Positions 25,524-38,142 are shown, counted from the stretch's first letter. The stretch: 64,000 nucleotides of DNA from Datura wrightii (GCA_035772735.1 JASDFA010000007.1:84467501-84531500); one strand, 5' to 3'. Program-made: numbers and translations. The notes: a model not told the origin generated them from the letters alone.

Positions 25524-26036
25524 TGTAACACCTCATACCTTCAAGGAGACATCACAAGCTTGCCGCATATTTTACTCATGGTACAGGGAGTGTATTTGAG
25601 GTATAAAGTCCTTAACCAAGTATTGAAGTGATGGGGGGTTAAATACTCAAAAATGAGAAGTTGCAGAAAACACCACTATACAGGTATCCTGTATGACTTA
25701 CAAGCCATAGATGAGACCTGCGAGTCATCATTCCCATCACAAATGGAAGTCACGAATCCTAAGTCACTGGATTAGCTTGCAAAGAAACATACAAATCGTA
25801 GATGGAACCTACGAAGCCTACATTGGACCGTACATGGAACTCCTTTATTCCTAAGCTACTGTTTAAGGGTTTGAAGACAACCCTACAAATCGCAAATTGA
25901 GTCTAAGAATCATACCTTGCTCCACAGAATGAAACTTTAGAGAATTAGAACAAGTGCAGAACCTACCTACGGTATGACATATTGTTTGCAAATCAATTCT
26001 ATGAACCGTATTTGGCCACCGTAAGTAGAGATCTTC
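25524..26036 (+). mobile_element. Start of a plus-strand family B-like LTR (truncated)
   Basis: Begins TGTAACACCTCATACC after a polypurine tract and has the dense short-repeat U3 typical of family B ('cctacgaagcctac', 'cgtagatggaacc'). Near 26036 it changes abruptly to an LTR in the opposite direction, so the rest of this LTR is missing or displaced. Confidence 0.5.
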
Positions 26037-26964
26037 CATGACTCGAGTCTATATCCTAGACTCGATATAGTGCCTAGAGCCACAAGTGACCCCCAGCTAA
26101 CCCATGGCATAGCATAATTCTGACATACTATAACTTATAAGAAATCGTAAGTGGAATCTATCTGTAATTAAAATAAGTCAGTTGCTTGAAAAATAATATC
26201 TGATAAAGCACTGAAGTCTCGAAACAACACTAGGAAAATAAAGCTGACTCTCTTACTCTCTGTTTGAAAGCCTTTTAAAATTGATGAGCTGCTGGACAAG
26301 TTCCTAAACTAACTCAAAAATTTGAAAACTAGAAATGACATCATAACTGAAATAAGTAAGATACTATAGTCCTCGGAAGATGAGGATTCACCACTGACAG
26401 TTGTTGGATATCGTTGGGGAAAGTCTAGCTACGATGTTGAGTCTGGGTACCTGAGCCTATATCATAAATAATATAGCATAGAGAATATGCGATTAGTACT
26501 TTGAATGTACTGAGCATGTGAGATATGCAATTGAAAACATAGGCATGATAGTAAAATATGAATATATAACTAAGGTTGCATGCAATGACCCTATCTGAAT
26601 GCATAAATATTGAAAGTAACATGGAACTCTAAAAATAATGTAAGTGCTAGTAAAACTAGTTTTAGGGTCATGCACATATACTGAAGTTTGAGAACTAAGA
26701 CTAAACTAAAGACTCTAATTGTACTATGGGAAAGTCTATTTACCGACGTATAACCATATGAGCTAAACATGGAGTTTTATATATATGCCTTATATATAGG
26801 ACCCAACATACCTTGCTAAGGTATAAAGGCATAGTTGTGTGATCACTAAACTATGGCCGATGTGAGCTAATAGCCTACGGTGGCACGTAGTTTCAGGAAC
26901 CTAGGTGCACTGAACCTCGGCCCACTCGGTGCTAAGTACTATTTCCAACTGAAGACATAAATAA

Positions 26965-27002
<38 letters not shown>

Positions 27003-28010
27003 TGATAGCTTGAAGTCTGATTTCCTAAGACTAAGTCAAAACTACTTATCTGCAAGTGTCATGAGAGTCTAAAGAACCTAATAAACTGATAATACCATTG
27101 TTATTTCTGATAACACTATATAAACTGGGATTTATGATAATACTGTTGTTAGTGAGTATACTGAGAATACTGTAAATATTGTAGGACATGGATGGAAAAT
27201 TCTTAAGAAAGACATGTAAACTTTGATAATTCATGCTAATTTAAGATAATGCTAGTTTACGAGAAAATTCTCTTAAAATCATGTTACAAATCAAGATCAT
27301 GGATAAAGTACTGTATAGACTGAAAATAACATGCCACTATGCAAGCTGAAAATAACTTCATACATATAACATAATTCTAGTCTTGAAAGCATGGAAACAA
27401 AGGGGAGAAGGAGAAATTCAACAACAAAAGAAGAACCCTAAATCATGATTTCTAAAGAACTTTAAAGCTAGGCTATGTTGAAAATCTTGGGACACAAGGG
27501 TGGAACAAAACCCTTGTTGAAGTCCCACATACCTAGAGAAGAGAACCCCTTAGATAGAAACTTGAATTCTGAACTTTGAGGAAGAACCCTAATTTGACCT
27601 TGAGAGGATCCTTGAAGTTTCTACAATATATTCTTGAGTTTTGGGAGAGAATGAGAAAAGAATATCGACTAATCCCCCCTTAATTCCCCTTTAAAATATC
27701 ATAGTATGACATAATTTAGGAATTAAAAGCATAGAAAATTACTAGGATGCCCTTTAAAAAATAACCTTAAAACTGTCTGCCAGGTCTCACGAGTCATACT
27801 ATGACTCGTAGGAAAGTTCCACAACTCATATTGAGTCTCGTGGTCACTGGAGCCACGCTAGACAATTCTCTAAACCTCCCTTCCTGCGCCTCTTCAGTAT
27901 GATTCGTACCTAGGTACTACGAATCATGACTTTCATCCGTGGTAGCATGAGAAGTCTTGACACTTCTCTGATAACTCATCTCACAACCCATCAGTATGAT
28001 TCGTACCATG
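26037..28010 (-). mobile_element. Family B LTR, minus arm of an inverted LTR pair
   Basis: Starts with CATGACTCGAGTC, the family B LTR end read on the opposite strand, then 'gagccacaagtgacccc', 'aacccatggcat' and the 'gatgaggattcaccac' block. It runs to the short-repeat U3 region at about 27780-28010. It contains a TA dinucleotide run. It is directly followed by the same LTR type in plus orientation. No internal sequence or primer-binding site adjoins the left end. Confidence 0.65.
26969..27001. repeat. TA dinucleotide microsatellite
   Basis: About 16 uninterrupted AT repeats inside the family B LTR. Likely variable in length. Confidence 0.9.
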
Positions 28011-29889
28011 GTGCTACCATGGTGGTATGATCTGCAGTAGGCACTCGTGGTGACTGGTAGTATCAATTTTCTCTACGAATCAGTAAGGGAATTTTCATAA
28101 TTTCTAAGTTCTTAATCCATAGACTACATTATTTTAAGCTCTGAAAGAGGTTTTTTAAAGGGGTTAAAAATATTCTAAGTCATTCGTCTGCTGTTTATGC
28201 AAGATTAGAATCCCTCCTTTGAAGATCAAGCCTAGAGTTCTCCAATTTCATCTAAAAATATCTTGAGATTTCTAAGACAATTTAAGATTCAGTCCTCCTT
28301 TGTATGTAGGGCTATGAGTGAGAGTTCCTTTCACTCTCATGCTCAAGGTTCTCCTCAATTTCATGAATTCAAGTTCTAAATCAAGTTCACGATCTTATGG
28401 GGTTTTAACCCAATTTTATGAAATTCTCTATGATTTACCTATTGGTAAATTTCCTTCATGTTGAAAAGTATGTTTTTAAGATTTATGGGAAGATTTTATA
28501 CCTATTATTATTATTATAAATTCATTATTTCAAGTTTTAGAAAAATTATGCACAATTATGCAAGTCTCATGAAAAGTTAAGTTTATGATTGATGATTTCA
28601 AGTATGAGGAGATATCTGCATGAATGAAAGTTTATGAATTACCCATGTATGAATTCATGATTTTGTCTAATGAAGTCTATTTCAAGTATGAATGATTTTA
28701 TGGTTTGGGAAATCCCACACAAATTAAGCATGTTTTCATGATTTAGTTCAGTTTTATAATATCAGCCTATATAGTTTGGAGTGATAGTCCCTATTTTAAT
28801 ATTATGGTATGTTCGGAGCCAAGACTCCCCATATTTAGATTTCAGACTATGTAATTAATTATGATTTCAGCTTCGTAGAAAAACGATGGGAGCATTATGC
28901 ATGTTTTTGGGAGTAGTGTCTAGCACCAAGTAGGCTTGGGGTTTCAAGGTTGCCCGGTCTCAAAACTACATGCCAACGTAGATTTATATAGTTACATTGG
29001 GACCTCCCTTGTGAGTTTCCCTTGCCCCCAAGGGGTCTACAACTTGATATCGATATCATGGTAGCTCCCTTAGCCCTAGCAAGGCATTGGACAGCTCTGC
29101 CAACTTGAGTGTGAGAGTTGGGGAATCACGTAAGTTATATCGTGATGGTGTCAGTTGTGATGATGAGTCTCCCATTTATCCTCATGATTTCAGTTATGTA
29201 TGTTTATGATTTATGATATTATGTTTACAGCAGGTTTGACCCAATGATCAGATATAAGCTTTTACTAATGATTTCATATATGGAAAGTCATATGATTCTA
29301 CATTTAGATTTGGGTCATTCGATTTAGATATGAGATTCAGTTTATGACTATACATGTTTTCAGATATCAGCATACAGTCCTTACTCTCATGATCTTATGA
29401 TATATGTTATGTACATGATTTTAGTTATACTTACTCAGCCTGTTTTACTTATTTTATATACTCAGTAAATTCCAAATACTGACCACATATTCTATAGTGT
29501 ATCATTTCATGATACAGGTTCAGATGCTCAAACTCAGTCTCGTCGTTAGCCAATCTCTAGAGCTTAGTCCAGTTCTCTTGTTGGTGAGTCCTCATTCTTC
29601 CAGGACCTTCAGATTATTGAGTTGTGTTACTTTTAGTTTTCAGACTTTTAATGAGCTAGTTAGGGATGTTGTCTCATCAGTTCTTCAGTTATTTAGAGGC
29701 TTTTCAGGCAATATGTAGAGTATTGTCTTAGTATGGTTCACAGACTTTCGCTTTTTCATGCTTAGATTACCAGTTTCCATTTGATGTATTCTCTTTAGCC
29801 GTTGTGTTCATGCCATGGTTGACTTGGAGCCATTCATGGTTCTAGGTTCCATCCATGTCTTAGTCTGAATCTATGTTCAGGTCATGACA
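28011..29889 (+). mobile_element. Family B 5' LTR, plus arm of an inverted LTR pair
   Basis: From about 28050 it reads the family B order: the 'actacattattttaagc' block, 'cagtcctcctttgtatgtag', 'gtagtgtctagcaccaag' and 'ggtgagtcctcattcttcc', ending GTCATGACA at 29889. The primer-binding site at 29894-29904 and gag follow, so it is a 5' LTR. Its start is not a clean TGTAATACC but merges with the U3 of the inverted neighbour near 28010. Confidence 0.7.
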
Positions 29890-29893
29890 AACT

Positions 29894-29904
29894 TGGTATT
29901 AGAG
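29894..29904 (+). other. Primer-binding site, initiator tRNA-Met type (degraded)
   Basis: TGGTATTAGAG differs at one base (C to T) from TGGTATCAGAG. It starts four bases after the LTR end at 29889, the same spacing as in families A and C. Confidence 0.7.
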
Positions 29905-30096
29905 AAAAGATTAAGAGTGTCCTAGGATTTCTGAAAACCACATTGACTAGAGTCTTTTCCGTGGGTGAGAAGTGTGTCACACTTATGGGGGAGAGGCTAC
30001 TAGATGTTTTAGGAAGTTCCCTTCTTTCATGATCTATGTCGTGCGATCAAGTACCTTTCTATCCTTCTAACTTATGCTACACGCGTTTGCAGAATC

Positions 30097-31301
30097 ATGC
30101 CTCCATGATGAGTAAATGGTAGAAGGAACGGAAATGAAAATGGCCATGAATATAGCAATGGAGATGGGCACCAGCAAGCCACACGAGCACCAACAGGTCC
30201 TTTTCTTGATAAAGTTGCTCATTCTGAGTTTACAGCGACTTTACAGATGTTGACACGGGCTTTGATCGCTCAGGTAAACCAGTAGGTGCTGGTCCATGTC
30301 CCTCAAAATGGGAGCGCAGGGGAGACTTGAGTTCGGGATTTCCTCAAGATGAATCCACCTGAGTTCCTTGTGTCAAGAGTGGATGAGGACCCGCATGAGT
30401 TTCTTGAGGAGGTATAAAAGATCACTAAGATTATGGGGGTGATGGGAGAAGAGAGCATAAATTTTGCCTCCTATCAGTAGAAAGGGATTGCTTACATTTG
30501 GTACCATCAATGGAGGGATGGTAGAGTAGTGAGCGCAGTTTTCGTGAGCTGGGAGGAGTTCATTACTACCTTCATAGACAGATTCTTCCCTAGGGATTTA
30601 AGAGAAGTAAAGGCGGTGGATTTCGTCAACTTGAGGAAGAACAATATGACTATGAAAAAGTATGCCTTTGAGTTCACTCAGCTATCCAAGATTAGAGAGC
30701 CTGAATGTACAGATTTGTATATAGAGTGTCAGATTCACTGGTCAACGCAATGCTAAATAGTGATTTAGACTTCTCTCGATTGGTTATTTACGCCTAGCAA
30801 ATAGAGGTAGATCAGATGAACGAAAGGGAGAGAGAGGCCAAGAGGACCAAGATAGGCATCTTTGGGTTTTTCCAGTAGAGGTCCAGTGGCAGACATCGTC
30901 AATGGTCCCACCAAATATCATTAGCCCCAGCGACATCATCAGCCAGTGTGCCATCTTAATCTAAGCGTGATCAGAATGGAGGAAACAGGCTCTCAAGGTC
31001 AGGCGAGCATGTCAGTAGAGCCCAGCATTCCATTATTGTGGCACTTGTGGTAGGAGGCATATCGAAGAGTGCTTAGCAGGTTCAGGTGCATATTCTGGAT
31101 GCGAAAAGACCAAACACATGCTCAGAGACTTCCCTTCAACCAGACAGGTCCATGGTAGGGGTCGTGACCTAGCCACCAATTCAGCAGCTCCACCAACATG
31201 CTCAGCTCAGCAGGGTGCATCCACTAGTGCAAGTGGTAGTCAATGTCAGAACAAAGTTTATGCCCTCTCGTCTCGTCAGGAGAAGGAGGTCTCTCAAGAT
31301 G
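30097..31301 (+). pseudogene. Family B gag with many stop codons
   Basis: ATG at 30097 opens MPP, then two TGA codons, then VNGRRNGNENGHE. Further on come the Gag core (EEFITTFIDRFFPRDLREVK, AFEFTQLSK) and a knuckle-like CxxC/H region at about 31030-31130. It parallels the gag at 47865-48636 residue by residue. Stops fall where that copy or the family has Arg or Gln: TGA TGA at 30106-30111, TAG 30283-30285, TGA 30328-30330, TAA 30415-30417. It is cut at about 31301 by an inverted Tat LTR. Gag forms the virus-like particle shell; this copy cannot. Confidence 0.85.
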
Positions 31302-32702
31302 TGTCGGGGTTGAATCCCACAAGGAATGTCAGGTAATTACACAATAGCCGTCTATTATATTGAACTAATTTGCATCAATGTTGTAAGAAAATAAGAGAAA
31401 ATTGGGGGAATCACGATTTATGAAATAAAATATGGATTTTCATACTAAAAATAGGGGCAAAGTATAGAAAAGACCAAGGGAGAGACTACTAGGGGTGTGA
31501 TATTGATAGGGGCTTCAATGGGGTGGAATTGTTAATTGCTCCTATCTTTACTCAATAGTATGATTAGCTGCAGATTAGGCGACATCTTAAGTTTCTCAAC
31601 TAATTAGACGTCTTATACCTTGGGTTTTCTCAAATCCTAAGTTTCCTCTTCACAACAACCACATAAACTTGGGCATGGATTTACTATTTCTAACTCCAAC
31701 CCTTAATGGATGTGTAATAATAGGTTTTGGCTATGTCTATCCCAACCCCACATAATTACCACCCAAATACCCATTAGTGTTTCCTCACCCATAATTTAAT
31801 TTCCCTTTTCAAGAAAAATTAAAGGAAATTCAACCCATATTTGCAACTATGAGTTTTCAACTTAAAATTTAGAGGAAACACTAAAATCATACTAATTAAG
31901 TAAATCTAAGATAATAGTACACAATACCCAACCCAAATCAACCCTAATCATTCACACACACCTAGCAAAGAATTTATCTACTCATGGAAGTAAAGTAAGA
32001 CATTGCATTAAACAACAATTCAATATCCATTCACAAACTTGAGCAAGACAAATTCAAGCAAGGTCTGGCTCCAATGGAGTTTTCTGCCAATGACTCTTTC
32101 TCTTTTTACTTCTTTCTAATTTTAATACAAGCCAAAGCAATAGAATAATCAATACTTTTCAAAATGGAATATTTAGTTCATTTATGAGATTTACGAAAAT
32201 AGGGTACAGATCTTTCCCTTTTTTTCTGTGCTTGATGTTTTGACCCCTTGTTGTTGGGCATCACTTGCGATTCACTAGGGTTCGATGGTGTAGGTTTGTG
32301 AAACATCGATCAGTTCAAGATGAAGGACAGTAAGATTTTGGGCGCTTCGGCACTGGCACCAGCGATTCGCCGGTGCAGATCCGCGGACCACTGGTTGGTC
32401 ACAACTGATGGAAGTAATTTCTTTAGCACTTCAACATTCGCAGCAGCGGTTCGCCAGTCTCCATCCTTCCTCTATATAGTAGACAATTGTGGTCAATCCA
32501 GTATTTCGCCGGTGTTCTCCAGTGGAGCGCCGATCATCAACTCTATTTTCATGTTTTTGGTTGAATTTCATGCTTTTCTCCATTCAAGTTAAATACCTAA
32601 AAGGATCAAGGAGAAAATACATAAAATCCACCTAATTGACTTGAAACTAAGCAAAAACTCATGTTTAAGTGCCTAGTGAGTTGGTAAATTACCCACTCAT
32701 CA
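31302..32702 (-). mobile_element. Tat-like 3' LTR, minus orientation
   Basis: On minus it starts TGATGAGTGGGTAATTTACC at 32702, right after the tract AAGTTTGGGGCT, and runs to GGATTCAACCCCGACA at 31302. The start repeats the Tat pattern seen at 18293 and the fragment near 23190. The left end falls at a place where the sister LTR continues for another 60-80 bases, so it may be truncated rather than a true LTR end. It interrupts the gag at 31301. The frame at 32320-32592 is antisense LTR sequence, not a gene. Confidence 0.6.
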
Positions 32703-34821
32703 AGCCCCAAACTTGAACCATTGCTTGTCCTCAAGTAATGAAATTCTTTTCATTTGAGCAAATGGAAAACATTTCAAATATGAAGTTATGCATCAAGGAT
32801 CAATGAGACTAAGACAACCCAAAAATGCTCACCAACTCAAGGAAAAAGAGAAACGACTCCCCCAAAATGTGAGAAAGTTTTAAGAGGTAACCACAACGAA
32901 TAGGCATGATTCACAGCTGCTTTCATTTTTTAAAACAAGGGCATGGTTTATCCAATCAAACAAACGTAGCATCTCCAATCATAATCATTTCGCATTCAAA
33001 GCTTGCCTTGAAACTCACACTGCTTATGCCTCAATCACATCTTTACATCAATGCAAGCATGTCCTCAAAGGGAGTGATGCCACCCAAAACGAGAGAGAAT
33101 CCCCTTGATTTATCATTAAAAAATGCACTCACAAGGGATTATAGAATAAAACGATCACACTCTCTCTTAAAAAAGAATTCTCCATGCACACAGCCTGATC
33201 CATAGGCTTGCTCTTCGTGTAACTCACCACTAATGTAGAGCAACTACACTCAAAATCAATTAGGACTAATGGTTCATGATGAAGGCTTGGGTAAGGGTAG
33301 GAAAAATGTTTATCTCTAGTTACTAGAACCTCCTTAATGCCTTTTTCTGAACACTTTTATCCTCCCGTCAAACTCTTTAGATCACTCCACCTTTTTTCTC
33401 CTTTTTCATCATATTCATCTTTTAATTCTCAAGAGCCCTCCTTGTAACTCCTTTGGCTCTTACATGAAGCCTCATCTAAGCAAAAGGTAACACCATTTCA
33501 CTATTCTTTTTCTCTTTTAATGATTCAAGGTTTCTCAACCCATCATTTCATTCATTTGGATCACAATTTGGTGATGCCTCACATTTAAGCTTATCACATT
33601 TCTCCCCTTCCTGTAAACCCCTAAACTTAGACTTTTTGCCTCCTTTTCATTAATATCCTTATCTCTCCCTATGTCTTAGGCTTCAAGCCCCCATTATTTT
33701 CATTCATTCATCACTAGCAATTATTAGGATGGGTTTCAAAAAAGAGGATTACAAAGGGATATTGGGCTTGTAATGTGGTTTCCAAGAATAAACAATCCAA
33801 AGGCTTAATATTGGCTAGCAAAGAAAGATGTTCCCGGAGATCATTTTGGGTGAAGTGACTAATCAATAGAAAGCCTAAAATTAGTGCAGCTACATCTAGG
33901 ATTTCGCCTTGAGTCACACTTAGGGCAAGTTCTAGACAAGTAAAGATGCATGAGACTCATTAAAATGACCTTACCACACAAGGCATCACACCCAAAGAGT
34001 TAGCGCAAGTCATTATTATCACAAGATTTTGATACAAGATAATAGAGCATGCGAATCCACAAGCCAAATAGGGAATATGCAATGTCCAACAAGAGAGTAC
34101 TACATTTCCCATTTCAAATACCCATTTCTTTCAAGTTCATTTTTTATGACACCGAAAAAAATTAATAGTACCTTTCAAAAGCAGTTTCACAAACCACTCA
34201 AAAAAAACATGGCATTTTCCCTTAAGAAAGTCGCTTCACAATCTATCATTAAGAAATGTCACCCGGTTCGATAACAAAAAGAAAAGAAAAAGAAATTTCT
34301 CCTTGGGAAAGAACCGTGGTATAAAGAAAACCCTCAAAGTTTATTTATTATCTACTATTCACAAAGGCGAAAATCAAACTTGGATCACGAACTTTTGGCA
34401 ATAAAAAAACAAAGACCTGTTCAATAACACTAACCATCCAAAGATAATTTTTTCTATTCATCCATTTCGAGCCTGACAAAGGCTCAACAACCATCCACAA
34501 ATCTCAAACATCTGCCTGGCGAGGGCAACATCAAACATTGTTAAAATGAGCCCGACAAAGGCTCACAACTCAAAAACAAAATCCTGACAAGGGTTGCGCC
34601 TATTAATCAAAACAAAATTACCACCATAAAAGAAACACTCATCCCACCCCCAACTCAAATAATACATTGTCCCCAATGTATACATACAAAACAAATGAGG
34701 ACGAGAACTCCTTGAATTGATCGTTCTTCACCATCCTCATCATTTTCAGCTCCATTCTCCCAATCATCTTTGTCTCTTAGGTCCTCCTCCTCGTTCCCCA
34801 AGCTCTCAAACATGTTGCTCT
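32703..34821 (-). mobile_element. Tat-like internal 3' non-coding region and pol tail
   Basis: Minus reading from about 34821 gives an acidic tail (ELGEREEEDLRDKDDWENGA, then EDGEERSIQGV), typical of the end of Tat-group polyproteins as I recall them. About 2 kb of non-coding sequence follows, ending in the polypurine tract AAGTTTGGGG at 32703-32715. The motif pair 'gagcctttgtc' and 'ggctcattttaac' recurs at 34480-34570. ORFs such as 32906-33205 and 34029-34274 show no domain. The element is fused at about 34821 to the pol of a family A element in the same direction. Confidence 0.55.
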
Positions 34822-37800
34822 GTTATTTTCTGTCTCCACTACTCGAACGGCTAAACCAGCTAGTTGATGAATTTCCTTGGCTAATTCCCGCTTCTCGGGC
34901 CGCAAATACGCCAAACTCCCCATTGACTTACGGCTCAGGGCATCTGCTACTACATTAGCTTTTCCTGGGTGATAGAGAATATTTACATCATAGTCTTTCA
35001 ACAATTCTAACCAGCGACGTTGCCGCAGATTTAACTCCCTCTGTGTGAAAATGTATTGCAGACTTTTATGATCTGTGAAAATGTCTACATGGACGCCATA
35101 TAGATAATGCCTCAAAATTTTCAGAGCGTGGATCACTGCGGCCAGTTCCAGGTCATGGGTCGGATAGTTCTTTTCGTGTTTCCTCAGCTGTCTGGAAGCA
35201 TAAGCAATCACCTTATCATGCTGCATCAACACACAACCCAGTCCCAAACCTGAAGCGTCGCAATACACCGCATACCCATCTGTTCCCTCTGGCAATGCTA
35301 GTACTGGGGCGGAGGTCAATCGGTCTTTCAACTCTTGAAAACTCTGCTCACATGCCTCCGTCCACTGAAATTTTACTGCTTTCTGTGTCAGCTTTGTCAG
35401 AGGTGCTGCTATAGTGGAGAATCCTTCAACAAATCTCCGATAATATCCTGCTAAACTCAAGAAACTGCGAACCTCGGTCGGAGTGGTAGGTCTGGGCCAT
35501 GTCTTGACCGCCTCTATTTTCTGTGTGTCTACCTGTATTCCAGCATCCGACATGATGTGCCCCAAAAAGGCAACTGAGTTCAGCCAGAACTCACACTTAG
35601 AAAATTTGGCGTACAGCTGACGTTCTCTAAGGATCTGGAGTACTGTTCGTAAATGGTTCTGGTGATCTGTCTCTAAACGAGAATATACCAGAATATCATC
35701 GATAAATACTATCACGAACAGATCCAAATACGGTCTGAATATGCTATTCATCAGGTCCATAAACACTGCGGGAGCATTCGTCAGCCCAAAAGACATAACT
35801 AGGAATTCAAAGTGACCATACCTGGTCCTGAAAGCAGTCTTTGGAATGTCCCTCTCACAAACCCGGACCTGGTGGTATCCGGACCTCAAATCTATCTTAG
35901 AGAAACATTTGGCCCCCTGCAACTGGTCAAACAAATCATCTATTCTCGGGAGCGGGTATTTGTTCTTCACTGTAACTTTGTTTAGTTGCCGATAATCTAT
36001 GCACATTCGGAGCGAGCCATCTTTCTTTCTCACGAATAAAACTGGCGCACCCCACGGTGAAGTACTCAGCCTGATAAAACCTTTATCTAACAAATCTTTC
36101 AACTGCTCCTTTAATTCTCTGAGTTCTGCAGGAGCCATACGATAAGGAGGAATCGATATCGGCTGAGTACCTGGTAACAAGTCAATCGCAAAATCTATCT
36201 CCCTTTCGGGAGGGACACCAGGCAACTCATCCGGGAATACGTCAGGGAATTCATTGACCACTGGAACAGACTGAAGAGTCGGAGGTTCCACCCGAACGTC
36301 CTGGACTCTAACTAGGTGGCAAATACATCCCTTTGCTATTAATTTTCTTGCCTTGAGGTAGGAAATAAACCTACCTTTCGGCGTAGGTGTACTCCCTTTC
36401 CACTCTCGCACTGCCTCCCCCGAAAAGTGGAATCGGACCATCTTGGTCCAGCATTCTAAGTCGGCGTAGCATGGCACTAACCAGTCCATACCCATAATAG
36501 CATCGAAGTCGACCATCTCAAGTTCTATTAAGTCTATTGTGGTCTGGCGATCAGCAACCTCTACCGTACACCCTCGGTAAACTCTTTTAGCTGTAATCGA
36601 GTCACCGACCGGTGTAAGCACTGAAAAGGGCTGCTGAAGCAATTCTGGTTCGATACCCAACTTTTGGGCCACAAATGGTGTGATATATGACAATGTAGAC
36701 CCTGGATCAATCAATACATAAACAGGATATGAACAGATAATCAATGTACCTGTGACCACGTCGGGAGATGCCTCTGAATCCTGCCTCCTCGGTAATGCAT
36801 AGGTACGGCTGGGGCCTGCACCTGAGCCAGAGGCTCCTGGTCTACCTCGGCCCCTATTCCTTGAACCTGAGGGTCTGCGCCCTACTGAGGCTGCTGGAAC
36901 TCGTGGCCCTGCTGACGCTCTATCCAGATCATCCTGACTACCCTGTCCCCTGGCTGGACAATCTCTCATTAAATGCCCTTCCTGTCCGCAATAATAACAC
37001 CCTGGGAAGCCTTGCCTGCAGGCTCCAGAATGTAGTCGGTGGCATATAGGACAAGGGGTGGATGTAAATCTACTCCGTTCTACCCTCCGCTGCTGAGGTG
37101 AGGCTACTGTCTGTGAACTGCTACCGGACTCCGACTGACTCCGGCGAATGAACCTGCCCCTCTGCTGCTGTACCGGTGGTAGATATCTGGGTGGCCTATC
37201 TGAAAACCGTGGTCTCGGACCCCTAGGAATTTCCCTCTGGCCCTCAGCGGGTCTGCTCCTACGGCGCTGCTCTGAAATCGCCTGTCTGTCACCCCGCTGT
37301 CGCTGCCTCAGGCCCTCAATTGTCTGTGCGAAGGCCTGCACCCTGGCTATGTCCATGTCCTCTCTCAAAGTAGCTGTCATGCACGTCTCTATGTACCCTG
37401 GATTCAGGCCCATAATAAAGCGGTGGACTCTGGACGACATGGTGTCCACAAATGCTGGAGCATAGCGGGCTAAGGAGTCGAATTGCAAGGAATATTCACG
37501 GACGCTCCTAGCCCCCTGCTCTAAATGTAAGAACTGGTCCACCCGAGCCTGTTTGACCTCCCGGGGTAAGTAGTGGTCCAGGAAGGCCTCTGAAAAGTTG
37601 GACCAAGTAGGAGGGGCTGCATCTCTTCCCCGAGACCTCTCCCAACTTTCGTAGCACAAAACAACAATATCCCGTAACCGGAACACTGCTAACTCAACTG
37701 ATTCTGCTGGGGTTACGTGCATGACTCTAAAGATCCTCTGCATCTGGTCCAAAAAGTCCTGAGGGTCCTCCGCTGAATCCGATCCAGTAAACTGAGGGGG

Positions 37801-38142
37801 TCCCAATGCCAAGAATTCTCTAACCCTAGAACTACCTGGCCCCCCTAGGGATTCTGCTGCTGTAGGTGGTGCTGGCTGACGCTGAGCAGCTAGCATCTGA
37901 GTCAACATAACCACCGCACTACGTAGCTCCTGATCAGACGAAATGGGTGCAGGAGCTGTGGGAGGCGGTGCTGCCTCAAATGGTGTCTAGCGAGGCGGAG
38001 ACTGCTGGGAGGGCCGAGATGACGCCTCCGTATTGCTCTCAGACAGGGCGGAATCTGGCTGTAACTAAGGCATCCTACTGGTGCCTTCGCCCGCTGCTGT
38101 ATCCAATCTCCTACCTGTAGCTGGGTTCCACTGGTCTTCCAT
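34822..38142 (-). pseudogene. Family A gag-protease-RT-RNase H, truncated, near-intact frame
   Basis: Minus ATG at 38142 (MEDQWNPATGRRL) opens the Gag-Pol frame. In-frame TAGs at 38067-38065 and 37989-37987 break it, after which it stays open for more than 1000 codons. In order: Gag core (FLDHYLPREVKQARVDQFL); CCHC knuckle CYYCGQEGHLMRDC near 36958-37000; aspartic protease VLIDPGSTLSYI near 36700; RT with VRKKDGSLRMCIDYRQLN and the catalytic FIDDILVYSR near 35700; RNase H with DASGLGLG near 35253, TDHKSL and VVADALSRKS. It copies the element RNA into DNA and degrades the RNA. It stops homology at VVETENN (34822), just before integrase, and reads on by chance into Tat sequence. Tekay/Del-like chromovirus by similarity to the chromodomain copy at 40.8-42.8 kb. 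Confidence 0.9.

Noticed and set aside
34777..34821. Last 15 codons of the long minus frame (after VVETENN)
   Set aside because: They are Tat sequence read in a chance frame after the junction, not part of the family A protein.
36768..37465. Plus-strand frames of 93 and 105 codons in the family A gag region
   Set aside because: Antisense shadows of the Gag knuckle and linker region.
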